The notes beneath the pieces were generated by a model, which did no database searches, was not told the DNA's origin, and saw nothing but the letters and a program-made list of their open reading frames with translations. From Paralichthys olivaceus (lineage: Eukaryota > Chordata > Actinopteri > Pleuronectiformes > Paralichthyidae), in the NCBI RefSeq assembly GCF_024713975.1, contig NC_091105.1, positions 18,112,439-18,176,438 on the forward strand: a stretch of 64,000 nucleotides of DNA. Reading direction: 5' to 3'. Position 1 is the stretch's first letter, and every line of letters starts with the position of its first letter. Both the position numbers and the translations under genes were made by a program. This document shows, piece by piece, positions 50,701 to 62,755 of this stretch.

Positions 50701-51944
50701 TTCCACAGCTATTAAGTTGTGTTTTGGCATTTCTAAGTTAAACTTAGGTAAAGATAATTAGCTTATGTTAGGGTAATTGGTTTAATTTTAAAACATTAAA
50801 CAAATTAGTTCACATAAAGTACTTTTGTTTCAGTTTGACAAAGCAGACATTTCCTTACATCATGTTCATATCCTGGGAGGCTTTATAGGGAAGATGTGGG
50901 ACTTTTAACTGTGTAACTATGGGAGGCAACGCAGGAAAATTCCAAACAAAGACTATCATAGACTCAACAATGAATCATGATTTCAAGGCATTCCTTCACC
51001 TGAGTGGGTGAAACATGTGGAGGGTTATTTAAGACATATGCAGTGTTTTACTGGGTAGAAAGCATTCAGTGTAGCTGTTGGCGCCTGCTTTTGATTTAGC
51101 AGGTTTCAGCCAATAGATATAAAACACAATTTAGTTTTTATCAGTGAGATCTTTGGTTTATCTCTGCATATCTTAGCTGTTGCTATGTTGGGTCACCAAA
51201 GAGAATGTATTGCTAAGGACATAATTAGCATCATGAATCCTTTTTAAAATTGCTAACTAAGGAGTACCACAAAGCACGATGCAAGCGTCTTGCAAATTTC
51301 ACACTGATGGAGATGCCAGCACTCATATTGTTGTAAATAAGGAATAGACTTGGACCCACCTGATGAAGTGTCAGTTTATTACTACTTCCTCAACACTCCT
51401 GCTAAAATAACTCCCTTTCTCAAACGGATGCTGAAAAACTCCTCCATGCATTTTTTTCCTCCTGACTGGACGACCCCATCTCCTCACTGAATCCAGTTAT
51501 CATTGTGAACACAACCTCCCCCCCTCTGTCAGATATAACATTAACACAACTTCCTGTTCTCTCCCCAAGACAGAAAGGAATCATTCACTCACTCATCCAC
51601 TCACATGTTCACTTTAATCATCTTCACTGTCTGAATTTATAACAATGAGAGAAACAAAATCATTGGTATTTCTCTGGCGAACATCTAGTTGAAGATATAG
51701 ATCACTGACTGCCAACAATAACCCAAGCAACAAGAGAAATGTTAATGTTCACAAACTACAGGACGTTACATGAGCTTCCTCTTGAAATATTATCTTCTGT
51801 CTGAGCTCTTTTGAGCTAACAATGTCGGGTTACTATCAAAACAGAGCTACGGAATGTAAGATGCTTCTTATTAACAGTATTGCAACAGAGAGAGGATAAA
51901 TCATCTTCTCAACTATCAAGCCGTGGGATATGTGTTTGATGCCA
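47741..51944. other. intergenic, no gene recognised
   Basis: This contains a purine-rich tract at 49900-50010 with G-runs (nine Gs near 49953), and a repeat-free, relatively GC-rich patch at 49080-49340. Open frames overlap on both strands with no recognisable domain. Confidence 0.5.
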
Positions 51945-52109
51945 GTGTCCAGACTGGACAAACTAAATATCTTTTGAGTTTTTATGACAACTGAAGGCTA
52001 CCACAGGTTCTTCATGTTCGGAAGGGGAGGGTGAGGTGAGGGGTGTTCAGCTGCAACATACAGCTTCACCACTAGATATGACAACATTCTACACACTGTA
52101 TCTTTAACA
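51945..52109 (-). repeat. old dispersed teleost repeat, 5' half
   Basis: On the minus strand it reads GTTAAAGATACAGTGTGTAG, ATATCTAGTGGTGAAGCTG, TGTTGCAGCTGAACACCCC, CCTGTGGTAGCCTTCAG, AACTCAAAAGATATTTAG, then TTTGTCCAGTCTGG. I recognise this order as a common fish repeat. The fragment at 24398-24545 looks like its 3' continuation. Confidence 0.65.
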
Positions 52110-55100
52110 GACAGATGTTCAGAAAAGGAAAAAGGGATCAAGCATTTAGAATGAAGCTGTAGGAGAGATGGAAGAGGGGGATGGAGGGATGCAGGAGGAA
52201 GATACAGGAACCAGACACGACATCGGCTGTGTACCAACACGCTGCATGGCCATGATAAATCTGTATCAGGTGGCTCCTGGATCAGATAGTCAGGCACCAT
52301 ACCAGGTTTGGGAGAGTGTGTTTAGATGATGTGTTCAACATTTTTATACCAGCCTAAAGTGTAGAAATATTAAAAGATTGATTTTATTGTCAATTGTTTT
52401 TATATTTTATCTTTTAAAAATGTCATGCATCTTCCACCCATCTGTACTCCATCCATCCAGACATGGGATAAATATTTTATAACTTCTTTGTTTGAAGGAC
52501 TTTAAAAAGTGTTTAAATAACCCGAGTAACCTTTTACAAGTAACCTTAAGTCAACCAACGGCCTCAATGAAAAAAAGCATTCATCATGTCAGAGAGTGAA
52601 GGCGGATCTAACCTGCTGGTAAAACAAGCACTCTTATCTAACACAACTTCAAAAAGGCTTTTAATAATCATAATATTTCAGTTTCTCTAAACAGGCCAAA
52701 TGGCAGGACAGCTTTCCCCCTGCTTCTCCTTTAACACTCCTCCCTTTCATGCACTCACATTCGTTTCTCTCTACTCCCTTCTCCTGCAGTGTGGGCTCAT
52801 GTATACTGGGGCCAGTGTTTCCAGGGCCCTCGCTCATATACAGGGCTGCTGTGTGCTGTTAACACGCAGACTCCCCATGAGTGTATAATTTGTGAGTCGT
52901 GTCCAATTCGGATCAAGTCAGTCTCCTGCTGACTTCCTGCTTTGGCTTGCTGATGAACGCTGGGAAAAACAGATCTGGTGCGGTACAGCGGTCACAAGAT
53001 CCTCGTGCTGCGAGCCAACATGCAGTGTGAGACACTGAAGAATGACTCTTTTGGGTGAAAACGTTTTGTGCTGAAAGATGTAACATTAAATTCGACAATT
53101 TCACACCGTAGCTTACATCATCATTTTTCAGCTTTTAAAATCACGTCAGGATGTAAAAGAACATTTAGACAGTCAGGGGGATTTCCTGTTGTATCAGACA
53201 TACAGTAATCTGTAGGAGTGATGTAGAGCGATTATCAAAATGACCATGAACACATCTCAAGTTCTAAGACAATTGAGAATAAATGAGGGATGTGTGATAA
53301 ATTCCAAAGATCAAGAACAATTGTTATCCAGGGTAAATATGAGTATTATCCATCTATATGTATCATATGTATCCATCAGATGCCAAGCTGAGCTTTTGAT
53401 CTGTAAATCTGGGTTTTACAACTTTGGAAAGCTATCACTGAGGAAAACAATAGATTTATAGCTGATAACATTACAAAGCAACATCCCAGGAATGTGTGCT
53501 TGTAATTTGACTTGCCCCCAAAGCTTGAAACGTGATCATAGAAACCACGAAAACTACACTGAGGAAAGTAACGCAGACCATATTTTACTGGTCGCCAATT
53601 ATCCAACAGAGTGAACATATCAGTTAACAAAACCAGTCTTGCAGCAAAATCAGCTCCAAGTTTCAGACAATTAACATCACTGCTTTATTAACTGTGTCAT
53701 TTCTGTAAGACCTTGTTTTGAGCTGCAAGTCACTCCACTGAACGACATGAGGACATTGGAGCAGCTGTCTGAGGTGGTTAGGCTGAGGTAAGCTGAGTAA
53801 ACCCACACTTTGGTGTAAAGCTAGCTATCGTAACATGCATTAACCAGATTACTATTACGTTTGATATGATATCCATATATACATCTCCCTGAGACAGGGA
53901 GCTTAAGACAAGTTCAAATTTAAAAGTGTTTAAATCCACTGGAACTGGAATTTAATTTAAGACCAACTCGAGACTGCATGGAAATGTGTGAGCGATTTCA
54001 GACTCGAGGAACATTGTGTGGAATGTGCCGCCTGATACAACCCACAGCAGCTTCTTTTGAAATGGCACCACATTCAGTGCAGTGTACAAACAGCGTGCTG
54101 GATCTTCATATTCATTATTACAATTATAAACACAAAGGGTCATCGGTTTCACACGTGTTTGAACCACTCTGTTCAAAAGTCCTTTTGGTGACCCACCCCA
54201 ACCTACTAATATATTATCAATATACTGCATCACCTGACTTCCTCCACTCCTATATGGCTACTAGAGGTGACCAAGCCATAAAGGATGACAGTTTCATTAA
54301 AGATCTTGATGGGTCGCTCCTCTTCAGTGAGTCCCATGCCAACCTCAGATCACCCAGAACTTTGCAGAGCACAAATCATGCTCCTAAGAGGATGAAATCG
54401 TGATTTCGATGGTGACCTTGTGACCTTCCCAGCTCCACCCTCTGGACAAACACTCTTCTGCCCTCACTACTACTAAGACCCTGAAAATATAAAAATCTGT
54501 ATGTTGTAAACACTAATGTCTCTTGGGACCACTCCAGGGTCTTTAGGCTTTGAATCGTATTCATGAAAGCAATATAAACAGTATACACTCTATATTAGCA
54601 AACTGATCATGTATACATGCACTGCTCTTCTAACTGGTTTTACTAACTGGTTCTGGCACACACATATAGAGGCAGACACAAGAACATGCCTTCTCTCTCA
54701 CAGGCACACAAACGCATGTTCAAACTCAGCAGCTAAATGTTAAAAGGACAAAAGCTGCTCTGTCCACAAGCTACATCCCTCAGAATCCTCTCAATCTTAT
54801 TTTCATGTGGAAATATGTACCGTTATGCTTTATGAAATATTGCGCAGAAGGAAAATCGTGCGAGTGTGTGAAGTGGCCATATGTGAATGTGTGTGTGGGC
54901 CTGTTTCGCTGCTTTGTTTGGCAGTGACACACAAAGACATCATCAAAATCAAAAAAATACCTTTTTCTCTTTGATACACTTTCTTCCATCTGCTGTAGAT
55001 TGGGAACTATTATGAGCAATATAATTCACACTGGCGTAATCTCTGCTGATGCTGCACCAACGTGCATCATCTGTTCGTTAATTCTGCCAATTACACATCT

Positions 55101-56574
55101 GAGGTGGTATGTATTCATTTTTAGGGCTGTTTAACTTTTTTTCTTTCCCTCAGAGCTCAATGTTTCTCTGTCCTTGCTGCTCTTGCTGCTGGTGGGAGGA
55201 GCTCATGTGATTGGTCCACCCGCTGGTTCTGTAATCCTCCTAATGATGCATCAGCCTTCCTTCCACTTTGTGCCCAGCTGCGCCTTGTTGCACCTGGTTT
55301 GCACCAGGGCCTGTGGTCACAAAAATTACAAGGATTATTGCTGGTCACACACCGGAGATTTTGCGTGTGCCTGCATCTGAGCAATTTTTCACATATTTCT
55401 CCTAATATTACAGAATTCATGCGACATATCCAGTGGGGTGTGATATGAGCATCTATATGATATAGTGGTGTGATACAAGAACCATTGGGGCTTATTTTCA
55501 CATCTTCAGACACCAGGGTTACTATGAGCTTGGCTTGGCGTGTGGTTGTTTTCTAATGCAATTTATTGGCAAATTGTAAAATTGGATTGAGATCTGGTGA
55601 CTGCACATGATTCTTTCTCTCTCTCAAAACAGCCAAACTGCTGTGGCAAACACAAACCAACACATTGCTACGTGTCCTGTTGAAAGCCTGTTTGCTTGGT
55701 GCTACTGAACTAAAGCTTTCAGGTGTTTTTCTGTAAAGTGGTAATGCTTCATCTTTCAAATTGGACCTTGCTACTACACTCAGACAGAAAATGGGCCACT
55801 GCAGTCTGAGGGAGACATTTTGATGCTCGGGAGGAAGCTACTTACATACAGTCCATGCAAAAACAAGAAGGTATGTCCCTCTTTGTATCAATCTGAGCTG
55901 GGCTCATTATCCCACAGCATTTCAAATGGCAGCCAGACAAAGTTAAACTCATTAGCATCCTTCATTTGAAACTAATTCACTCAGTTGAGACGAGATGCTC
56001 CAGATCTGCTGCTGTAGAGAAGGTTTTGGCTGCCTCACATAAGAAGGAACTGCATTCTCTTTTCTTTTTGGAGGCGCAAAAAAGAGGAGGTGCGCTGCTC
56101 ATTAGGGAGAGCCATATGGTGGAGGGAAGAGGAGAAGAAAACTGGGAGAAGGGGTGGAAAAAACACAGTACTTTGTCTGCATCTCTGGAAAAACATCCCC
56201 CGTTGTTTAGACTTGTTTACAGATATTTGAAAAGGCACCCACCAAACTGACATCATATTATTTAGTGTTTTGTTTCCTATATTATCAGTTTTTCTCAGAT
56301 GGGTAAATGTATAGAATAAAAAGTGATCGCCAGACACGAGATCAGATATATCAAGATCAATAATCTTAACATCATAGTGACAGATTAGATGAAAGGAGGA
56401 CGGATGAGGGAAAAAAAGTGAGTCTTATTGTGAGTAGAGGGCAGCTGATGAGGAGTCAGATCAACTCCTACATGTCGGCCTGATTGTAACTACTGTCTCA
56501 ACTGATCAACAGATTAGTCATGAAATCAATCCCTGCGCCTCCTGAAACACTCCTCCCTCCTCTTTTTCAGTCTT
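52110..56574. other. intergenic, no gene recognised
   Basis: I see no domain, repeat or structure beyond chance-length open frames (for example 53978-54403, 141 codons; 55157-55513 minus, 118 codons). Confidence 0.5.
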
Positions 56575-56760
56575 GGGGCAGCTGTGGCTCAGGGGGTAAA
56601 GCAGGTTGACCACTAATCCTCGGCTTCGATCCATCCCTGGCTCCTCTAGTTGCTGGTGTCCCCAAATTGCCCCTGGCTGCTGTTCCTGCAGTGTGTGAAT
56701 AGGTTGTATGATAGTGATGTGGAATATAGGGAAGAACTGTGTGAGTGTGAATTTGATATA
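56575..56760 (+). mobile_element. tRNA-derived SINE with A and B boxes
   Basis: It starts GGGGCAGCTGTGGCTCAGGG. The A box TGGCTCAGGGG is at 56585-56595 and the B-box-like GCTTCGATCCA is at 56623-56633, about 38 bp apart as in a tRNA promoter. CCCCAAATTGCCCC follows. The usual 3' tail is degraded. The head matches that of the SINE at 13448-13634, which is in the opposite orientation. Confidence 0.75.
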
Positions 56761-59089
56761 TAGTGTAACAGTCCATAGTCCTCCTTTGCTCCATTTTCAC
56801 CTCATTTCATTCCTGATTCCCTCCTTTCTCCTCTCCTCCTTGCCTCTCTAGTTCAGAGAATTTCTAAGAAGTTCACAGATAAGTCTCAGTGTGTGCTCAG
56901 GGGGAACCATGAACCGACCACAACCCTCCTCCGCCTTCCCGTCACCCTCTCTTTTCTTCTGTTTCTTTCTTTCCTTCTTTCCTGCCTAACTCTGCCTCTC
57001 TCCAAACCATCTGATGGAGCAAGCTTCATCACATCCAATCCCCTGACCTGTCAATCATCCCTGCTCTGAGTGGGAGAGAGAATGTGAAAAACAAAGAGCA
57101 GCACTTTGTTAGTAAAACATTTTTTTTTAGCACTGCTACTAATGCTTATGCTACTACGTCTATACTGCTGTTACCCCAACAATAGCAAGACTGGGTAGCT
57201 CTGATTGTTCTTTGTCACCATTAGCACTTCTACAAACCTTTCTGCTGATACATCTTATCGCTGTTACATCCCCACGGCCTGACTACTATTATCATATTGG
57301 TAGATTATTACGTTATCATAGATAAATGTCTTTCGGTACAGTTTATTTGAATGAGACACAAGAACCTACATGAACCTGACGTGCATAAATCTGCTTTCAG
57401 ACTTGCAATGAACTTTGGAGGTCCTCTAAACTTTCTATGGAGGGGCTGTAGGGGTGAACCTCTTTATATACAGTCTATGGGGTGAACGCAAGATGCCTGT
57501 CTGGAGGAGCAGATGTAAGAACACAGCAGAAGATCCTCCACAGGATTCGACACGAGTGAGTGGTCGTGTTGATTCTAACACGTTACAGACGCAAAAATGA
57601 AAATATCCATTTGGATCAACTTTATTTTAGTTGCTATTTCAGCTAAGACTGAATACACAAAGGAAGAAGGGATAACAGGAAGTGTGGACTGGGCGTTACA
57701 CCAGGTTCCTGCTGGTCAAAAGTATAATTGCATGTGGGTGCTGAATAGGAAAATGACAACTGCTTTCATCTGACTCCATCACAGACACGTGTGTCGCACT
57801 TGGCACCATTTTGCACCAAGTGTAAGATAAGGCCTGTCATCACAGTTGAGTCCCAGACATTCTGGCTTGGCACCAAAATACCATAAAAGATGGGTGAAGC
57901 TCATTTCAAGCAAGGTGTTGGAGCACTGTCACAAAAATAGGGTCCATTATCATACAAAGGTTATCAGTGCAAGTCTTCAGCTTGCACTATAGTTTCCTTC
58001 TCTTCATCATCCTTGTCTGAATCTTTACTACACTTACCTGCATCTCTACTAGCATTGAAACTGGAAACAAGGTGAGGAGTGGAATCTCCTCAAGAATAAC
58101 TTGCATGCTGTTTTTTAAATTTCAACTCCCTGCAGCATACTAAAAGTTAAAATTAAAATATGCACAAATAACTTAATATAATATAAATGTTCAGCTTTTC
58201 CATGACACTTCACATCTCCTTCACATCCACGTTTATTGAGAGCCTTTGGTGCAAACATCAGATTCATAAAAGCAGAATGTAACTGCTGAGTCAAACATAG
58301 GTGCAAAGCGACTACATAGACATGCTGTAGAGGTGCAGTTATAGCATCTAGTATCGTCACACAGCTTTTCCATGAGGATACGTTGAAGTGAAGCCACTGA
58401 AACTGTGCAGCAGGAGAGTAAAACCAGCTGCTTTGACTGAAGGCTCTCCATTTCTCAAAGATATGCCTCAAGTTATCTTTCCTATATCCCCACTTCCACA
58501 TCCCCACCCCCCTCAGGCTCACAGCAGGGATACTTGAAAATCACTTTGTCCTTTACCTTGAAAAAACTTCCTGACAGGTCGTTTTGTGGACTGCACAAAT
58601 CTATGTCTCCCTGCTACAGAGCCAACACGCTTTTGAAACTACAAGGGTTTCCTGCATTTTTGCCCAAAAAACTGAAGCATGGTCAGTGATAGGATACCTG
58701 AGGCAAGTGTGTGTGTGTGTGTGAGAGTGTGTGTGTGTGAGTGTGTGACTATGTGCTTAGATAAAGAGCTGGCACCTCTGCATTCCAGACACCACTGTCC
58801 AGCTTTGCCTGCAGCTGTTATCTTCAAAGTGACACAGTGACGCTTCAGGGCCTGAGTGTCCTGTCACCGACCTGCAACGACCGACTGCACAGAAACAGTG
58901 TAGAAAGGCTGCCACTTTCTGTGAACCCCGGCCAGGCACCAGCAGAAGCCTGGAGACCAGCATGACATCAGCAGCCAGAGCAGCGAGCTCAAAAAATGTT
59001 TTATATTTGAATTTAATTAAAGATGCTGCTTGTTGTCCTTGAAAATAAATACTTTGTTTATGCCAGGTATCAAAGGGACAGTTCAGCAT
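56761..59089. other. intergenic, no gene recognised
   Basis: TTTATATACAGTCTATGG near 57462 is a word common in fish repeats, and the stretch 57410-57480 may be a repeat end. The 135-codon minus frame at 58115-58522 has no recognisable domain. Confidence 0.45.
58708..58747. repeat. (GT)n microsatellite with GA interruptions
   Basis: This is a GT run of about 40 bp broken by two GAG units. Confidence 0.9.
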
Positions 59090-59350
59090 CATCACTTACG
59101 GTAGCGGACATTTAGGCTAAAAGCATGTAAATAAATGTAAATGACACCGTTTCGTGTTGAATTTGGATGTTGGGCCTTACAGCCACTTTGATGACACCAT
59201 AGGAGCAGTATAGAGGCATTTAATCTTTTTTAAGTTTGAAGAATTGGTCAGCATTTACTTTAATTGTATTGGATTCGGCTGCAAGACTATTTACCCTTGA
59301 AACTCCTAAAGTGTTTTGTGAACTCAAACACGTCCATCAGCAGAGTAGTG
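59090..59350 (+). repeat. probable old dispersed teleost repeat
   Basis: TTTGGATGTTGGGCCTTACA, GATGACACCATAGGAGCAGT, ATAGAGGCATTTAATC, TTTAATTGTATTGGATTCGG and CTGCAAGACTATTTACCC recall a fish repeat. I am less sure than for the others. Confidence 0.4.
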
Positions 59351-60727
59351 AGGGAACTATCTCTCTAATATCACCACACTGAAGGACCGCCTACTCAGCC
59401 GACATCCTCTGACCCACCATAGTTTAGAATGATAGAAAATAATAATACAAGTCGCATTCACACGCATTCATACAGTTCTTCATACGGGACACTTTTTCTA
59501 TCACAGCATTCATACACTTTTTTTTACACAATTTTGGATTTGTTCACTATTTCATTAACTGAACCTATTGCAACAATGTGAAGACTTTTTTACCAAAACT
59601 ACAATGTGCATTATACTATGATTCCAGTTCATTTAGTTTGAATTGGAGAAAACAGAGTAAATAACAGTATGACTTACCTTTTTAAACGAAGGATAGTTAC
59701 ATTAAAACTAGGAAAGCTGAACACATAACTCTTCACATTATTAACCTTGAGGCTGCTGGATGTGTACTGGGCTGCATAAATAAGGTTGCATGGATAAAAA
59801 AAAAAAATGAAATCTGAAAGTTATTTTGAGGACCCATGCAAATGCAGTTGCATTTTTGCCTTAGACACCAGAACACAGGCACTAGTGCCAAGACTGGTTC
59901 AAAACCTGTACATGTCTGGACCATGAATGGTCCAAGCTCAGAAAAGTTAACTTTGGAGAAATTCAGGACCCAATTTTCCGGAGGTCATGTCTGAAAAGGG
60001 CTGGACTTATTTGACATGTCACACAGCAGTGACTTTCAAGATGCTGCTCGGTTAAAAACAGAGCTGTATTTCTGAGAAACATGATCACTTAGAAAGAAAG
60101 TGAAAGAAAGTGAAGGGCTCAGTCACAGTGTCAGCTTCCATGCAGTTAATTACATGATAATACTGGTGACTCTCTTTACAAGGAGTAGCTGCAGTTTGTC
60201 CATAAAGTCTGTAGACTCCATAATATGGGCCTGAATAGTCTTCATTCTTCTGACAAAGGTTAAACACTGCTTGTAAACACCCCTTGATGGTATAGGCTAA
60301 TATAAACAGTATGTGCCGGTTCTTTTAGAAACATTTCAACACAAACATGCCAGACAACCAACTGTGTAACTTCAACATCAGTCGTTTGGCAGGCCAGCCA
60401 CAAAATAACAAGTTTCACATTATATTACCAAACCGCTGCTTGTTGAAACATCCAGCAGACTATGTACAATATTACCATCTATTTGGACACATGTTTATGG
60501 AAACATAATGAATCTAAGTCCTGTCTTCTTTTAGCTCCTCCACCAACACTGCAGAAAAACAACAGTTAAGCTGCTTTAAAACCAAAACAATCGGCTGAAA
60601 TAAGCTGAAACGCTCTGCAGAGCTGAACAAGCAGGATTGGACGTTAATTCTTTCAGGCTTTGTCATGATGAGCAACTCTTCCACTATTACATGTACTCAT
60701 TTGACCGTATGGTCATATGAAGATATT
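59351..60727. other. intergenic, no gene recognised
   Basis: No domain, repeat family or secondary structure stands out. Confidence 0.5.
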
Positions 60728-61199
60728 AGCTGTGTCTCAATTCAGGGACAAATTGCGTCACGGCGGCCCAACTAGACTGTCCTATTTTGAAGTCTCCTTT
60801 AACTGCGGCCAATAAATGCGACGGGTGGATTCCTCCCGGCCGAACCCATCCCAGAATTCATTGTATTTCAATGACGAAGCATTTTTTAAAGAGGTTATGG
60901 TGCCGGGAAGTCCCAAGAGATCTTATGCTGGAGTATCATGCTTAAACTTAAACAGCTAACGATACACATGTTAAAAAAACCAAGGGGCATTAAAACTTTC
61001 TCATCGTGTCCAATTTCAGCTTTGTTGCTAGGCAACAGCAGTAAAGGAAGGACAGGCTGATGACACCGACCACGGAAATCCTCTGAAGATCAGACCGTCT
61101 CATTTCAGATGGGCCATCATGGACTACCCTGCTCACGAACACCATCCCCTTCATAGACCTAGTGCTCTGAAAGATGCAGCCCTGAATTGAGACACAGCT
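60728..61199. mobile_element. MITE with perfect 20-bp terminal inverted repeats
   Basis: Bases 60728-60747 (AGCTGTGTCTCAATTCAGGG) are the exact reverse complement of 61180-61199. The 472-bp interior is more GC- and CpG-rich than its flanks. The TIR word TGTGTCTCAATTC belongs to a recurring fish DNA-transposon type as I remember it. No target-site duplication is clear (GATATT on the left, GAACAA on the right), so superfamily assignment is open. A minus-strand frame (60990-61466) runs across the right end and into the flank, so it is not a transposase. Confidence 0.85.
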
Positions 61200-62584
61200 G
61201 AACAACAACAACCTAAATCTATTATTATAAGACACCAGAGAAGACAGAATTACACAATTATACAAATATATCTTCAATATCAGTGAATGAGGTGCAGTAG
61301 TGTTTTGAGCCTCTGAAAATTTGCTTTCAAAATACAACCAAGTGAATTCTTGTTTGGACCGAGGAGCTGAGCTGTTGATTTTACCTCCTTCGCGTTGCTT
61401 GTTGCTCCCTGATTGAATCAATGTTTGATGCGTCGTTATGTATTCTGACTGTGAGCACGCTGTCATACAGAGTATCAGTGCACTGTGCTGATGCTCTCAG
61501 ACAGGGCAGCAGGCTCCCACTTGTTGTTGTGACTCACAGTTGAACTGTGTGGTCATTGAGAGGATTGACGGGGTGGTGGGGGGGGGGACCGTTGCCTACC
61601 CTCGGCAAAGAGTTGCCTCAGCTAATCTTGTGAATAATGCATAATCATGAATAAACATAGATCAGTGCGGCGCAGTACTGTAAAGGAGACCTGCCTTTTT
61701 TCCCCCCTTTCCGCCTCTTTCTTCTCCAACCCTGCCTCCATTTTGTCAATCCACTCCTCCTATCTCTTTCTGGCTTTCTCTTCTCTCACCACAAAACACT
61801 CTTTCTTGCTTTCTTTCTTTTTTTCCCTCCCTGCCAAAATCATACCCTCCCACTATTCCCTCATCCTCTGTCACTCTCCCTGCATCCTTTTCTTTTCCTC
61901 TCTGGCCGCGGCAGTGACAGACATTGTCGTGCTGCAGTGTTGCTGTGTCTCCGAGCGGGCGAGTCAGGCCCAGCCTTCACTCTCAGCTCAATAGCTGCCC
62001 GGGTTTCCTCAAAGGCAGCCATCCAGCCAGCACAAAGTCTGCCCACTGGGAATAGACCCACAAAAGAGAAAGGGGCTGCTCGCCTTCTTTGCTCTACTCT
62101 GTCTGAAGCAGCCTGCCTCCACCACCTCCTATAAATAATACAACGTTGCCTCAACAAAAAGAAACCCTACACTGCTCCTGCAAGCCTCTGCTTCCATTCC
62201 TCCTTTATTCCCTTGCCCTCTACCCCCCTCTCCTCTGTTTCCTTTCTCCTCACCTCCTTTACCTCTAATTCTACTACACCAGAAAAACACTGCTTTAAGA
62301 ACAGGCTTACACACATTAAGTTGAATATTGTGAATGTGATTTTTTTGTGGTGCTCCTCTAATATAAGCTACATGAGAGCTGAGGAAAATGCTTTTTTCCT
62401 TATGGCTTTTTTAAAAAATATATAAACACTTAAAACTGAAGCTCTGCAGTCTGGACCACTTCTCAGAGGTCCTTTATCTTGTTTGATAGGTAACTATAGC
62501 AACACTATTTTGATTAATATAATTCTAGTGACAATGCTAGTCAAAATAGTGATACTAACCTAGGCTGAGACTGAACTATCACTA
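61200..62584. other. intergenic, no gene recognised
   Basis: A G-run (TGGTGGGGGGGGGGACC) lies near 61577. A long pyrimidine-rich tract spans 61690-61910, and a second pyrimidine-rich stretch lies at 62190-62280. Open frames through these tracts are composition artefacts. Confidence 0.5.
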
Positions 62585-62755
62585 ATCACTATATAGTCCA
62601 TTTCATAATGAATTTGCCATTTTGTAGCGCTGAATGTTTAGTTACATTTTTATATGTAGTAGAATCATTGTATCCCCATGATGCATTGTGAAAAGTAGTA
62701 TACAACCAATAGTCACTAGCAAAACAATATATACCATCATGCATTGCGCTTGTGG
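62585..62755 (+). repeat. degenerate MITE-like teleost repeat
   Basis: CACTATATAGTCCATTTCAT, CCATTTTGTAGCGCTGAATG, ATCATTGTATCCCC, ATGATGCATTGTGAAAAGTA, ACAACCAATAGTCACTA and CATCATGCATTGCGC follow a common fish repeat from memory. No intact termini were seen. Confidence 0.55.

Noticed and set aside
57800..57830. Short hairpin CACTTGG ... CCAAGTG
   Set aside because: A 7-bp stem is expected by chance in a window of this size.
60990..61466. 158-codon minus frame overlapping the MITE
   Set aside because: It runs through a terminal inverted repeat into the flank and shows no transposase motif.
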